DNA of 64,000 bases from Cyanoderma ruficeps (lineage: Eukaryota; Chordata; Aves; Passeriformes; Timaliidae): contig VZDJ01007749.1 of assembly GCA_008694505.1 (NCBI GenBank), positions 5,050,941 through 5,114,940 on the forward strand, given 5' to 3'. How positions within the stretch are numbered: the first letter of the stretch is position 1; every line of letters begins with the position of its first letter. Shown here in pieces: positions 47,801 through 61,000 of the stretch. The notes below the pieces were generated by a model, which searched no databases, was not told the DNA's origin, and saw only the letters and a list, made by a program, of their open reading frames with translations. The translations under genes and the position numbers were made by a program.

Positions 47801-49102
47801 CTGACTCACTCAAAATTTTCACACTGACAGTGTCCTTCAGCAATTCTGTTCCAGCTGTTGGATACTCAGCACTTAACCAAGGATCTGGACACAAATTTGG
47901 TGTTGTGCTGTAAATGGCCCACATATAAAGCCACAGCCAGAATATACATAGGTAGACTGTAAAATGTAGGGAAGGAGGGCAAGAGAGATTTGTGGAGAAG
48001 AGGGAGGTGTAGGCTTGTACATGCAAAAACTGCCCTGAAGCATCTTGATTCATTTACTGAAATTACTTCTAAGAAAACTAAATCTATGTGGATATATTTG
48101 AAACAAGAGACTTAAATGTTAAGCAATGAGCAATGCCTAGGATTGCACATATATTGAAGCCCTTCTCTTACACTTACTACTAATATTCTAGAAATGCTGA
48201 ATTTGATGCACACATGCTAATTTGGTTTTTAGAAATCTCTTCTAAAAAGTAAACACCAAATCTGAATCAGTTTAAACCCTCCATCTTCATAAACCATAGT
48301 GGATACATTAAGTACATGCATATACATCTTAACATATTAGAAAGATACATGTTTAAGTTCAAAGAGTTAATTAATATTTAAATCACTCTGTTTTTAAAAA
48401 CTATAAACAGGACTAGTTGAACAGGTTTAATCAGAGAAGAAGTCAATTTTATTGAGAGTAGATATGCAGTGATATCAGCTCTTGAAATCAAAATATGTGA
48501 GCTCATAATTCACTAGATGCATCGAGCTGATTACTTCATTTATCACTTCTGGTTTAGGCCTGCATGTTTGGAGTAATTAATTTTTTTTTTCTAGAATAAG
48601 ATGAGAGGTGGGAGGATAGCAGTAGCACCAAATACAAGAGACAGAATACAAATGCCATGTTAAATAAAATCGTATCTTTGGTGTCTGTAGTCTGGTAAGA
48701 ATTATCACCTATTCTACATATCCCAGTGTTATAAATATTTGTCACAAATACGTGTCTAAATTTACCCTAGTTGTTTTCCTTAAATACTCCCCCATAGTGC
48801 AGTGAATTTTTAACACAATTTAGAAAACTGGAGGTGGGTGCAATATTGTGCCTTGATGCAGGGCCTTGTTTGCCACTGGCCCAGTCAGCAGCCTCACTGC
48901 TGATCCCTGCCTGGCTGTGTCCCATGGCTCCGATGCCTGCTCACTCCAGACCAGAAACCTCTTCAGCCTGTTTTACAAATAAATAAACTTGAAATGGTAG
49001 CTTCATCTTACTGCAGGGAGTTGTGGACACTGCCAGCCATGGGCATAAAAATCACGCATTGGTTGCAAAAATAAGGCTGGAAAGTTAATGTTTTTTTCAT
49101 TC

Positions 49103-49172
49103 TTTATCTATATGCATATAAATTTATGTGTATTTTATACATATACACATGCACATATATATATGTATACTT
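49103..49172 (+). repeat. TA/CA-rich compound simple repeat
   Basis: This is a mixed TATGCATATA, ATACATATACACATGCACATATATATATGTATAC stretch. Confidence 0.75.
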
Positions 49173-50692
49173 GTTTGTGTTGACTCTTCAAAGCTGTTGG
49201 GCTCTGTCTGTTTTGCATTTGCCACGTGTTTCATTTGTTTCTTTTCCCTCAGGTACCAGAGTGCCTTCATGTTTAGGGATGTAACATTCCTCATGTGCCA
49301 GAAGGGATTGAGGCCAAGTTTCTCCCCTCATGCAGGGCAGGTTGTCACAGAGGAACCAGGAAAAGGTAGCTTCTGTCCCTCCCATCCTGTGGAGATCCCT
49401 GCAGAAGTCACTCTGCTCTGTAACCTCTTTCTGAAGACTAAGCATACAGATTTAAAAGCCAGAAGACTTCTGGGAAACTGCTTGTGAGTCAGTGAGTACC
49501 CAGGCTATGAATGTAGCTTTCCTTTGTATTCAGAATAATCTACTTAGAATTTAAAGTTTTCTGTCTTTCTCGAGAATTAAGCCCACTTTCTGTTTAAATA
49601 TTTACAACTTCTTCAAGCACATAACTTTGCCACATAGAAACGGGTCTGTTTTACCAATACTTAGAAATCCTGCAGTCTGTGTTTTCCATAAGCCTTCAGA
49701 AACTCAGCTGTCCCAAGGGCTTTGTGCGGGAGTAATTTAACAGCCCTGCTGCAAAAACGGCAAGGTAAGCAGCGCAGCAGAAGATACAGTCTTATCTCAA
49801 GACCCATTTTTTGGAGAATTGCCTCAACTTCCCTCAGTCAAAAATGAGTCTCATTTATAAATTCACATACAATACAGAAAGGAAACTCATTGCACTGTTG
49901 TGGAGATCAAAGTTTCAATGTACTTTTTTTCTACTTCTCCTGTTTAGAGAACTGGAGTCAGTTTGCATGTATCTGTGTCCCTCTTCTTATTTCTGAGCCC
50001 AGCATGGTTGATAGCCTTGGGTATTTTTTTAAAGCTGTTTCTAAAGATAAACATTTTGCAAAACCTCCCAGAATGCAAGTGTTCAACTTAATTGGCCCAG
50101 AGCAGCACTGTTTGTTAGCAGGCTGCTCCTTTATAGGCGGCTTGAAGTTCCAATTCGCTACATCATAAATGAATATATAATGAGAAACTTTTTCCGTGCT
50201 CAAGGGTGGAATCCCTGCCTTATTGAGGTCTGTGCAAACAAAACCTTTATTGATTTAGTTAGGTAACATTCAGAGGTTAATCCCAAATCTCCTGCTCCTT
50301 TAATAAGAAGCATTCTGCCACTGAAAAAATAGGAAGGAAATTACATATACTAATGGAATAATCCCCAAAATGCCTGAGCACACTCACAAACACCTTCAAG
50401 AAGTGGATCATCAGCTTTTCAATGTTTGAGAAGTAGAGAGGAGAAGAGTTTTGTTCACACGCAGAATTCAGTCTGCTTTCCCCTCCAGTTATGCTTTGTG
50501 ATGTGACACAGTGCATGTGTTCTTCATCACCAGCTTGGCTGCAGCAGGTGAGTGCTTGGCTTCATGTCAGGAACACAGCTGCCAGCCCGGAATTTTCCTC
50601 CACTTTTGCAAAAAGTAGACATATTTTCACTGGACAGGCTGGGACACTTTGATCAAATATGATACCAGAGAGAAGGAGAAAGAGAAAGCATT

Positions 50693-50786
50693 TATATATA
50701 TATATANACACACACACAAGTTTGTATATATGGCATACACACATAGAACATACACACACATATATATATGAATATACATGAATACA
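50693..50786 (+). repeat. TA/CA compound microsatellite with one unknown base
   Basis: TTATATATATATATA is followed by N at 50707, then ACACACACACA and further CACACATATATATATG. The N marks an unresolved or polymorphic position. Confidence 0.85.
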
Positions 50787-50990
50787 TGGCTTGTTTAATA
50801 GACTACAAACCTCCCCACATTACTATGAGTCTTATGGGTGTTTTCTTCCACTGAAGCAAAGGCCTAATCAGGAGAGGAAACAGAATTTTATTACCCCACC
50901 CAGCCCCGTAGCCTCTGCTAAAGCATTTATCAGAATGTTTCTCAACCTTCTTGTGTTGACAGCTTTATGTTTTTGCAACTTTTTAGGGTT

Positions 50991-51072
50991 TACGGGTGAT
51001 TATGGTGGTGCTGGGGTGATGGCTGGACTAGGAGACATTGAGGATCTCTTCCAACCTTGATGATTCTGGGAA
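50991..51072 (+). mobile_element. CR1 LINE 3'-end fragment
   Basis: The segment reads '...GGTGATGGCTGGACTAGGAGACATTGAGGATCTCTTCCAACCTTGATGATTCTGGGA'. TGGACTAGGTGATC...CTTCCAACCTTGATGATTCT is the hallmark CR1 3' end, sense on the + strand, so this is a 5'-truncated copy. Confidence 0.85.
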
Positions 51073-52734
51073 TCTCATTAAAATGAAAGCCTAGAGAATT
51101 ATTTTCTTAGTTTTACATTGTGGGACTGAGATGCTTTATTAGACTTTGGCAAATTTCAGACCTAACTCGCAGCAGATCATTTGGTGGTGGTGATGCTGAC
51201 TGGATTTCACATTTGTCCCATATTATAGTTGTCCTGTGATGGTCCCATAAATATTTCTGAAATAATCTTTCAAATGTATACCAATTATCACTGGCAGAAT
51301 TGCAATAAACAGTTCTTAGTGGCCCAAAAGGTTTCTAATCCAAGTAGAGTAAACAATCCCAAACCATTTCTCTGAAGGAAAGTTTATTCTCTAAATGACA
51401 CTTCAACTGAAACCCTTCATATTTAAACACATTAATTGTAGGCCTCTCCTGCCTACAAAATGAAGCAGGCTAATTCCAAGCAATACCTACTAATTTAGTA
51501 ATTGGTAATTTAGACTGAACTGCTGAAAACAGTTCTTAACATTATAGTTGTAAAGTTTGCAATAGTAAATAAAGCCAAAATCTTGGCTGGAACCAAAACA
51601 TTCAATATCTGAAGCCGGAAATCAAGCTTCACTTGCACTCTTTTGTGTAGTAATTTATCAAATGTCTCTCAGATAAAGCTGATTGCCTTAGCACAACTAA
51701 ACCCCAAATTTATTCTGACTGCATTTATTAAAATCTATGATTATATGTGGCTCTGGTTTGACTGAGTAACTTTTAACCTGCTTTAGACATCTTTTACTGC
51801 ATCACGCAGTGCAGAATACAATGAACGCTTGTCCAACTAAACTGGACCTCTGTGATAAAAAATAAGGGAGATACAAAATGCAGTTTCAAAAGAATTTCTT
51901 GCAAAAACTGAAAAAAAAAATCAAGGATAAGATAAGCAGAATGAATAATAAAATATAGATATTTTTAAAAATTCATCCAGGAAGTCTCATTTCCTGCAAT
52001 CACTTAGAGAAAAAAAAAGCTTGCCATGCTCTTAATTCAAAAATTATAGCTAGAAACTTAACCCCCAATATAAATAAACAGACAAACAAACAACAGCAAA
52101 ACCAACCCCTCAAATATAACCAGTATGTCTCAGACAAGTCAAGCTGATGACTACCATGGGGCCTGTTTATGTCAGTTCATTTTGGCTGTGGTTTTTTGGG
52201 TCTGGGTTGTTTGGGGTTTTTTTTTAGTTTTTTATTTTATGGTGATGTTGCTATTGTTTAGGGGTTTTTTTTATCTGAGATTTTTTGCTGTGTCTGCATG
52301 GCACTGGCAGTTTTCTGTACGGGACAATGGTGGTCTTGTCTTTTGGGAATTTCCCTTCATTTAGGAAGCTTTACTAGGACAGAGCATCTACTTGTTAGCC
52401 AAATTTAGAAAATTTGGGAGGTCCATAAAGATTGTGTGGACACAAACATGTCTGTATTTCACTCATAAAGCACTTCACCACTTTTAAGATCCTAACACTG
52501 GAAACAATTTATTTGAATACTAAACCTCAGTGTTAAGGACGATTTGTTAACTTTTTCACAGCACAGTTTGTTTCTGCCTGCTCAAGTATTGCTTAGACTT
52601 CCTGATTTCAAAATCTGGCCAGGAACTCAAATGGCCTTTCTGGAAAAGTTGCCCCAAAAGCAGAGGTAACCACGCCACTGTTTTTTTAGCTCCTTTTTTA
52701 TTTTCCTTTTGGAGATAGTGAGTATGCTTTTACT
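51073..52734. other. Intergenic, upstream of LBR
   Basis: A/T-rich sequence with no gene or known repeat recognised. T-rich runs occur around 52190-52275. Confidence 0.6.
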
Positions 52735-53210
52735 GCACTTTTATTACCATATTTTTACCACATTTTGGCTTTCTCGAATGCTTGAGGCGCAGGGCTGGAG
52801 GGACCACAGCCTGTTCTGTCAGTGTAGGAGCACCTGTCGTCTCACTGCTTCAAAAGCCTCCTCTGCTTTTTTGCCCGTTTTTATTTTTTGGGGGAGAGAG
52901 GTGTTTTGGAGAGAGTCGAGTGTTTTCAGTGGGTTTTCACCGCCCTTTTACTCCGTTTTGGCTTTGTTTAGCGCGGGAAGAACACAGCCTGTTGTTCGGT
53001 CAGTGTAGGAGCACTCGCTGCCTCGCCACCTCCGCTTTTTCGCCCTTTCCAATTCTACTTTTTGAGCGAGAGGTGATGTTGTTTTCTGCATTTTTACCAC
53101 ATTTTGTCATTGTTGGGTTCTGGAGGTGCAGGGCTAGAAGGAACACAGGTTGTTGTTCGGACAATGTAGGAGTACTCGCGGTCTCGCCGCCTCCGGCTCC
53201 GCGAGTGCTC
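52735..53210 (+). repeat. Degenerate tandem repeat, three units of about 160-178 bp
   Basis: The anchor CACAGCCTGTTCTGTCAGTGTAGGAGCAC at 52805 recurs, diverged, at 52983 (CACAGCCTGTTGTTCGGTCAGTG) and 53143 (CACAGGTTGTTGTTCGGACAATG), spaced 178 and 160 bp. Each is preceded by a TTTTAC..C(A/G)TTTTGGCTTT-type block and a GCGCAGGGCTGGA-type block. Between anchors, TTGCCCGTTTTTATTTTTT...GAGAGAGGTGTTTT in unit 1 matches TTCGCCCTTTCCAATTCTACTTTTT...GAGCGAGAGGTGATGTTGTTTT in unit 2. CpG content rises from unit 1 to unit 3, which runs into the LBR CpG island. Confidence 0.8.
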
Positions 53211-54115
53211 CGTAAACAAAATCCTCGGTTTTGTTTACAGGGGCGGCGGTGCCTGGGTGGCGCAGGCGATCTGAGCCTGCCCCCATCGCCACGACAGGCA
53301 CCTTTCCGCCCCGTTCCTCCCTCCCCTCCCGCCATCACCNCCCCTTCCCCCCCCCCCCTCACGCCGGGGCTGGGCGGGGCCGGGCGCGCGCCCCGGGGCG
53401 GGGAGGGCGGACCGCGCCATCGCTCGTACAGCCAATGGCGCGCGGCCACCCCGCGATTCAAACGGCGCGTCCCGGCCAATGGGCGCGGTTGGCGGGCGGG
53501 AGAGGGGGCGGGGCCGTGCGCGCGGCCGTTACCGTCGCTCGGCGGGGCGGTTGTTCCCCTCAGCCGAGAGCGGCGCGCGCTCGGGCCCCGCTCCCGCCGC
53601 TCCGCGGAACCGCCTCCGGCCCGGCCCGGCGCGGGCGGGCACCAGGTAACGGGAACGGCGGCGCGCGCGGGCCGGGATACTCCCACCTCCCACCCTCTCC
53701 CCCTCCCCCCAGCTTTTCCTTGGCGGCTTTCCCGGCGGGAAGCGCTCCGGCCGATCGCCGCGGCCGCGCTCGGGCCTCGCTCCCGGTGGGCGGACGGGCG
53801 GCGCGGGCCCCTCGCTCGGGGCGCCGGAGGCGGCGGGGCCGAGCGCCCCCGCTTTGTTCGGCCCCGCCGCGCCGGGCTCCGAGCGGGAGTAGGCCGCCGA
53901 GGGGCGGCGCGGCCCCTCCCTTCCCCCGCGGCGGAGGCCCCGCGCCAGGCCCGGGCCGTGAGCGCGGGCGGGGCGGGGCCGAGGGCCGGGCCTCGCCGGC
54001 ACGTGGGGCCCTTCCTGTCAACAGCGCCCCGCCGCTCTCGGGCCCTGCCCGCCGAGTTCTGGTTCCTGCCGCCGCCCCTCCGTTCGCGGGGTTTCCGGTG
54101 GAAAGCTTCTTTGAA
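53211..54115 (+). promoter_or_regulatory. LBR: LBR CpG-island promoter
   Basis: This is a long, very GC- and CpG-rich island directly 5' of LBR. It holds GC boxes (GGGGCGGGG near 53395-53403 and 53505-53514), two CCAAT boxes (53432-53436 and 53476-53480) and TTCAAA between them (53457-53462), the reverse complement of the CHR core TTTGAA. Base 53340 is N beside a run of ten C. Long ORFs across the island are caused by base composition. The layout fits a TATA-less housekeeping or cell-cycle promoter with transcription starting around 53.5-53.6 kb. Confidence 0.8.
53530..53645 (+). other. LBR: Likely LBR non-coding first exon
   Basis: A consensus donor (CACCAG|GTAACG) at 53645/53646 lies about 165 nt downstream of the second CCAAT box. 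LBR has an untranslated first exon in other vertebrates and the first coding exon here has an acceptor 12 codons' distance or less from its ATG, so an upstream 5'UTR exon is needed. The 5' end is a guess from promoter layout. Confidence 0.45.
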
Positions 54116-57100
54116 GCGAAGATCCTCGATTCCCAGCCTGAGGGTTGATGGGTTGTTTTTTTGCCTCGAGGCTTATCTGTGTTTGTATTTAGTAGAGAAG
54201 TTAGGTTGGCTCGGACAGGGATAGGTGCCTCCACCGTTCTGACGGTGAAGAGCTAGAAGTGTGGAGAGAGTTATGGTGTTGCTGAAAAGGTTCTGCACAG
54301 CTCTCTTTGGTGGATTCAGAAGTAGCTTTCCGTGTATTGTAGCCTTGACTGACAGCGTTTTCTTTATTTTCCTGCACTTCTTGCATTCGGCTGGCTCCCT
54401 CCTCTGACATCCAGAACGTTGTCTTAACAGTAGCGAGATGTCAGAATTAGTAGATGGAATCACTGAGTGTGTGAGAGCTCTGCTCTTCCAAGAGGGAAAA
54501 CTTGTTTAGTGTTTATTTATTCTTAAAATCGTGTACCCAGCTTCTCCTGATGGGGTCTGATCTCCCCGTGGCTACAAGGTAACAGTCATCACTTTCTCCA
54601 CACTGAAATATCTTCCCACCTATCTACGGAGAGAGTCATTAAGAAGACCAGAAATGCATGTATGGGGCAATATGTTTCTCAGCCAAGTTTCTTTTTAATT
54701 AATTCATTCTTGTTTGAGTCAGCAGAAACTTTCATTCTTTACCAACTTTTAAAGCTCCAGGGAGATTTGCATTAATTGGCTTGGCTTGGTATAGGATACA
54801 AAGTCCTTTTGATCCTTTCTCTTAGGGTCTAGATTCCCAAAGGAAAATAGTTTTGGTTCAGAAAATACAGATTTCATCTCCTGAGTAAGTGACTAAACTT
54901 GCAGACAGCTGTGTGAACAGTGCAGGGTTCATTGTATGAGATAACAATGTTTTGGAGCCCTGGGAATTCAAAAGTTTGTGCAGAACTACTGGGAATATTA
55001 AGCTGATGCCAGCTGATACCATGAAAATTATCAGGGGTGTGTAGAGCTTGAAAGAGCAGTAAATTAAAGATGTAAACTCTAAACCGAAGTTTTTTTGAAA
55101 GTCTTCCTGTCTTTCCTCGATGCCAGTAATTGTGTTTGTTATCTGACTAGATGAAGGCTGCCTTTAAAAGGTGCAGCTTTTTGAAGTGGGATATGAGAAA
55201 TGAGGATTACAAACCTCCCTCACAGGAGGCACTGGGGTGCAGCACAAGGTGATTATTTTTGATAGGGTTAGAAGTTGCATTTACTTCTTTTGATGGTTAA
55301 TGTTTGAGCTTATTATTAAGCTGTAATATTTAAGGAAAAGAATTGAAAAATACGTGAGTTTTCCCGTTAATAAGATTATTCGTTGCTTTTGAGTCAGAAG
55401 ATATTTCCACTTGGTTTTTTATTATTTTGGAATCTCGTGTTGGTGGTACCTACCTCAGGCTGAATTACGTGACATTGATTTAGCAACAGGTCTTTCAACC
55501 ATGTTTTTCAATTTCTTGAAACTAACTTCGGCTCCTTTTGAGAGCAAGGTTGGAGGAAGGGAAGGTCCTTCTGCCTTTTACAAGAATTAAATCATCAAGT
55601 TGCTTTTTCTTTGGGCTTTGTTTGTGTACAGAACTGCTGGGTTTTGAAATCTGGTAAAGAATTGCCTTTTATTATCCCTATGAAATTGTATCTGAATTCT
55701 GAAGTCGTTGGTATAAATTGGGAAAGCCAGTGTAGGTGTTCTTAGTAAGACTTCATGACAAAATGTTGCCTTTTTTGAAAAGGATTTACCCTTCAAGGAT
55801 TCTGGTTTTTACAACTTTGTCTGACCATCCAGCAGCTCTGTCCTGCTCAGGCTCCAGGTCTGCAGCAGTGCCTGAGGTGCTGCAGGGCAGGAGGAAGGGC
55901 TGGGCTGTGGGAAGTGCAGCAGGCTGAGGGGAAATGAAGTCGTGGCCCAGGGTGTGACATCTGGGGACAGCTCTGAGTGCGCCAGGGGAGCTGCGGTGTC
56001 CGGGCTGTTTCTGGAAGAGCAGGAAGCAGCTGTGGCTGCAGGAGGCTGGGGAAGAGTAGCAGCAGCCGTGGGTCTCCTCAGGAACTGCCTTTTGCATGGG
56101 AACACTGGGCAAGGAGACAGAATTGGGGATTCAGAGCAGGCTCGGGCAGAGGTGGCAAAGAGGAACAGGAACTGCTTTGGTGAGCAGGGGCAGAGAAGGC
56201 AGAAAATCCACAGTCTCCAAGATGAGGGGTAAGGAGAGAGTGGGGAATTTGAAATGAAAATATGGAAGTCATAAGGAACAGGGCTATGAATTTGAAGGGG
56301 TTAAGCTGACTGGGATAAAAGAAAGTTGGAGGAGTTGGAATTCAGAAAGAATAAGACAGAAACGAGAAACTGGGACAAGAAACAGTCATTAGAAGGCAGA
56401 AGAGCTGGAGCAGCAGGTGCCTAACAAGCACAGACTAGAACTCATCATTTTTCTGACTGGCAAGTGTCAGTGAAACTAAATTATGAAACTTTTTTTTCCC
56501 CCTCCTTCACATATTGCACAGCAAAGGAGATGGCCAGATGTTCCTGTTCTGAAGCAGTTTGGAGTATTAGTAATAAAATCCATATGAGGGAATTCTGCTG
56601 AGTTTTTTTTGGTTTTTGACTTGGAGAGCTACACAGGTGTAACATTTAACAGCAGCAGCAATGTCAGAGAATGCCAGAATGAATGTTGATTGTAAAACCT
56701 TGCTGAGCCCCATCCCCCAACGTCTGGTGAAGGCTGTGATTGAATATTAACAGTATTTTTTCCCCAAGAATCTTAACTTTTCACTGCAGTTTAGTTAATA
56801 AGTAATGATTATCTAGTTAAAGACTTGTATTTACCTTGGCTTGTTTGGCTTCACATCTTATTTGTAAAGCAAACAAGTTAAAATGAAATGCTTTGACACC
56901 AATATTTTGTGGTTTGTGTCTTGTCCCTGTCCCTGCCAATGCCCTCCGAGTTCCTGAGTTGGTTGTGCACATGGTGACAGTACAAATGTTAGTGGATGTT
57001 TTACCTTGGACTTTTAAGGTAGTCTCACTTGATACCTTGATACATTCTCCTTTGGATATCTCTTTTCAGAAGGCAGTGACATAACACAAAGCACTTTACA

Positions 57101-57896
57101 AACAGTTCTACAGGACTTTACACTTACAAACAACTTTCTCTAAGTTGTAGTTGTGGCTTTTCCTAGCACCTGGTGGGGTGAATCAAGGGAAGCAGTCACA
57201 CCATATTTTGTCAGCATCAAGCAAAAGCCTGATGGTGCAGACAGGGGGATAGAATTTAGTTTTTCAGGTTGCTGTGTGATTGCTTTGATGCTGTGCTTTG
57301 TTTTCCCATGGAGCCCTGGAAAAGGCATTATGCCCTTGTGCTAAAGAGGTGGAAAAGAAAAATATTCAACCCAGACAGGAGCTTAAATTCTGAAGTTTCC
57401 TAACTTTTGAGTGTTTGGCATAATAAATTGAAGAAAGTGTGTAATGTGGCTGTAGGTGTTGAAGAGATTGGGGATATTGAGTGTTTAGAAATCATCACTT
57501 CTGTCATTTCTGTAGAACCACAGGAAACGAGGGACACTTCAATACTGTGTAATTTGCATTTCCCTCTAGATAAGATGAGCTTCATTATGTAATTTTGGTC
57601 AAAGATGTGCTTTGCCTGATGATGGAGATGGTATACCATAGTTCAGTACTAGCCTGATACATCTGAGTGCTTTTCCAGAAGGTGCAACTTCAATCTTGTC
57701 TCTTTTAAGACTATTTCTTCTGTCTAGTGATGGTTTGGAGAAGAGATCACTCCTATTTTCTTATCACACAGCCTTTTCCGTGTTTAAAGTGGAGACTTGT
57801 TGTAAGTGTCTCCTTTTCAGTTACCTGATACAGAGAGAAGGGAAAAAGAAAGCCTGATGTTGATGTGTCATGTGGAGTGACTGATTTCTTTTCCAG
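53646..57896 (+). other. LBR: LBR intron 1 (inferred)
   Basis: The first 470 bases are the downstream half of the CpG island; the rest is ordinary sequence. A G-rich stretch at 55830-56230 gives overlapping ORFs on both strands that look like composition effects. No exon or known transposable element was recognised. It ends TTTCTTTTCCAG. Confidence 0.6.
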
Positions 57897-58077
57897 GGAT
57901 CGCGTTTGGAAAATGCCCAGCCGGAAGTTTGCTGATGGCGAGGTGGTGATGGGCCGCTGGCCGGGAAGCGTCCTGTACTATGAAGTACAAGTGACCAGTT
58001 ATGATGATGTCGCTCATCTTTATACTGTCAAGTACAAAGATGGAACTGAACTTGCACTGAAAGAAAGTGACATAAGG
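57897..58077 (+). CDS. LBR: LBR first coding exon: Tudor domain
   Basis: The exon begins after TTTTCCAG. ATG at 57913-57915 has A at -3 and is followed by [56 protein letters not shown]...YYEV...[11 protein letters not shown] is the Tudor fold of LBR, implicated in binding histone H4 lysine-20 dimethyl. The 16 bases before ATG are 5'UTR. The donor is AGG|GTGAGT. Confidence 0.97.
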
Positions 58078-61000
58078 GTGAGTGCACACGTGTTTAATGA
58101 TCAGTACTTCAACTTACTGCTGCATAGTTATTTTGAAAGTTTTTGTTAACTGTGTCTTCAAGGAGTTGGTGCTGAATAAAAGTTTCTGTGTGACACCTCA
58201 AGTAGAAGTTCAGAATGACCCCATCTTTAAAGTATCATGGTTGTTCTGTTTATGCAAAAAAAATGTAATATTTTTGAGGAAAACCCAGTCTGATCCTTCA
58301 GGAACTTGATAGCATGGTTTTTCATGAAAAGTTGGTTTGGGTACCTTACAAAGGTAGTAGTCAGTTGGGTGATATTAATTTGATGGTTTTCCATCTCTAA
58401 ACAAGAAAATTTGATAACAAATGGGAAAATGCAGTTAAATGTCACTGTAAATATAAACAGTCCATGCCCCTCAAGCACATACCTAAAACATCTGCAAATA
58501 GCTTTTACTGGGTTAGGTCCTCAAAGGCTTCATGAGGTATTTTGCTGGATTTGTGACAATTACAAACCCTTGAGAAAGATTCATGTCATGTAAGCACATT
58601 CCTTCCTCTTTACATATCTTTGTTATTTCATTTTTTTTTACTAATAAAGGCCTTTAAAATTCCATAGAAGTTTCAGTTGACAATCAATAATGCAGGAGGG
58701 AAAACCCCTGTTTGAATGTTCACTGTAGTTCATTTCTATGTTCTGTCCTGAAACCTGCACGGGTTCAAAGCCTGCTTGTGTGTCTTTATTGAACTATAGT
58801 GTCACTTCTTGGTGGCAGTGCCCATGCCCAGTAATTGGCCTTCTCTTTTGGGACCAAAGTGTTTCTGCCTTGAGGTGGGCAACTGTTTTCACTGTTTCAA
58901 GACTTTCTGACTCAACAGTTCTGTGTGCAGCTTAGCAGACTCAAGCTGGGAAAACGCCTTTCTTTGTCATGAAACATTCATGCATTATAAAAGTTGCATT
59001 GTAGAAATTTTGCATGGAGAAATTACCATTGTAGACTTCACTGAGAAATCAAACAATGCTTTTGGAGTAAACTGTTTATGAAATTAGTTACCAGTTATAA
59101 TGAAACGATTAGGCTGCTTTGGGCTTTTTTTAGTGTTGATTTGCTCTGTTGCCTCACACAGATGATGAGCATTGCTATGTCAAATGTGTTAATAAAGGTG
59201 AGTAGTGGAAGTGAGAGCAGCCTCCGAGGGCTTCAGAGAGAGTTCTCAGTTGCTTTCCCTATGCACAGGATTGAGAGCATGGTGTGCTTAACAGCTTGGT
59301 GCTCACTTTGGTAGCTTACATCCATAGCCTGATTTCCGTAGCTCCAACAGGAATTGCCAGCAGCACTTGGACTTGGAACAGGCTTGTTTGGGAATTGCCA
59401 GCAAAATGAGTATTCTGCAGTTGCTCTTTCTTAACAGCCTTTGTGGAGCATCAGTGTAGGAAACACGAGACACATCTATAGAGCCTTATGCCAGAGTCCT
59501 CATCACAAACCCCCCCCATGTTTCTAAAATTGTTCTTTGGGACATAGATAAGATTTTACTTTCTTTCCATCTTTCTTTTAGTCACAGTCATCATTCAAGC
59601 ACAGGAAGAGCCAGTCTTCTTCCAGTTCTCCCTCCCGAAGAAGCAGCAGCAGGTCTCGCTCTCGGTCTCGGTCTCCTGGTCGGCCGGCGAGGGGCAGGCG
59701 CCGTTCTGCTTCCCAGAGCAGGGAACACAAGGATGACAAAAAGAAAACCATTCAGGAGACCAGCTTGGCTCTACCGGTATTTGTTTTGTTTGTTGGTTTT
59801 TTGTGGGGGGGTTTGCTGGAATTCTATTAAAAGGAACTTGTGTTATTTGTGAAAGACTGGTTTTATGCAGACTGGGTTTATCATTGTAAAAGCCAGCTGC
59901 AGTTTGTGTTCCCTGGACGGCATAATTACCTGCAAAAGTATATCTCAGAACTGCCTTTTTTTTCTTTAGAAATAGGGTTTCTGGTTTGCAAAGTTTGAGG
60001 AAATCCTTGAGGGGTAAACCAAGGTTATAAAGTTCCACTTGAATCTGGTGATTCTGCAGACTTCTCAGAATCCAAACAAACACGAAGTTTTAAATATTTA
60101 GTATTGAAGTCATTGTTAGCCATGTGCTTCTGGTGAAATGGGGCAGAGGAGGTTAGCTTACTTTTAGATGTGCCAGTTGGTACATAGCAGGTAGATATTA
60201 GGATTTGAAATAAAATGAGTTCTGTTACCATATACAGTTTGTTACAACAGTAGTGGAAAACGGAAAACACGCAGTGTGGAATATTTAAATATGGCCTTGC
60301 TGATGGATAATAATTGCAAAATTGGTTTCATCATAAAAGCTAACCTGTAAGGATTTGCAAGTTTATCAATGTCTGGTATTTAGCTGAAATTTATTAGGTT
60401 TGTTCTCAACATTTTTGTGAAGATTGAGTGCTAAAAATGGTTCTGGTGATCTTTAAATGAAGAGGAATAGAAGTGATGTTTCTCTGTGATAGGACAAACA
60501 GCATTTCTTCCACTCTTTGTGCCCTTGAGATGGCTTCTCACTTGTCTGAGACACAGTCCCTTTAACTGGAAATGCGTTCTGCTGATCTATTGAAAATGAA
60601 CAGGTTTAGTTAGGTTTCGGCTAAACTAAACCAGGTTAATGTAAACTAGCTGGATAGGTTTAGTAAATTGCTACTCTTGGGCACTGAAACAGTTGTGGGG
60701 TTTGTTTTGCAGTCAGCTTCTTTGAGCTGTATGATCCAGTGCCTGTGGATCACAAGCTGGTTTTAAGTAGTTTTTTACCCAGCAGCTGCTGTTTACTTTT
60801 TGTACTTTTAACCTTTTGGGATGAAAGGGTTAAAAAAGTCTTAGGTGGTTTTGTTCATGGCTTCTGTCTGAGGAGTAGGATGGGTCTGTTGGCTCTTGTA
60901 TGACTGGAAAGACCGGCTTCTCCTCAACAAAACTACAGCTGAAATAAAGCATGTGAGTCGTGTCTTCCCAGAGCTGTGTAAGCTGGACTCATGAGAATTT

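Larger units (their letters stand above)
39346..50990. other. Intergenic, no gene recognised
   Basis: This is non-coding sequence with several simple repeats (listed separately). The longest ORF is 171 codons (46087-46602, - strand) with no domain or homologue recognised; its neighbours in other frames are equally long, so it looks like chance. No tRNA, snRNA or LTR structure was recognised. The 48.0-48.8 kb part is A/T-rich and free of repeats. Confidence 0.6.

Noticed and set aside
52782..54224. 480-codon + strand ORF and 224- to 305-codon ORFs in other frames across the LBR CpG island
   Set aside because: Stop-poor because of extreme GC content; long in several frames at once, Arg/Pro/Ala/Gly-rich, and overlaps promoter motifs and an N base.
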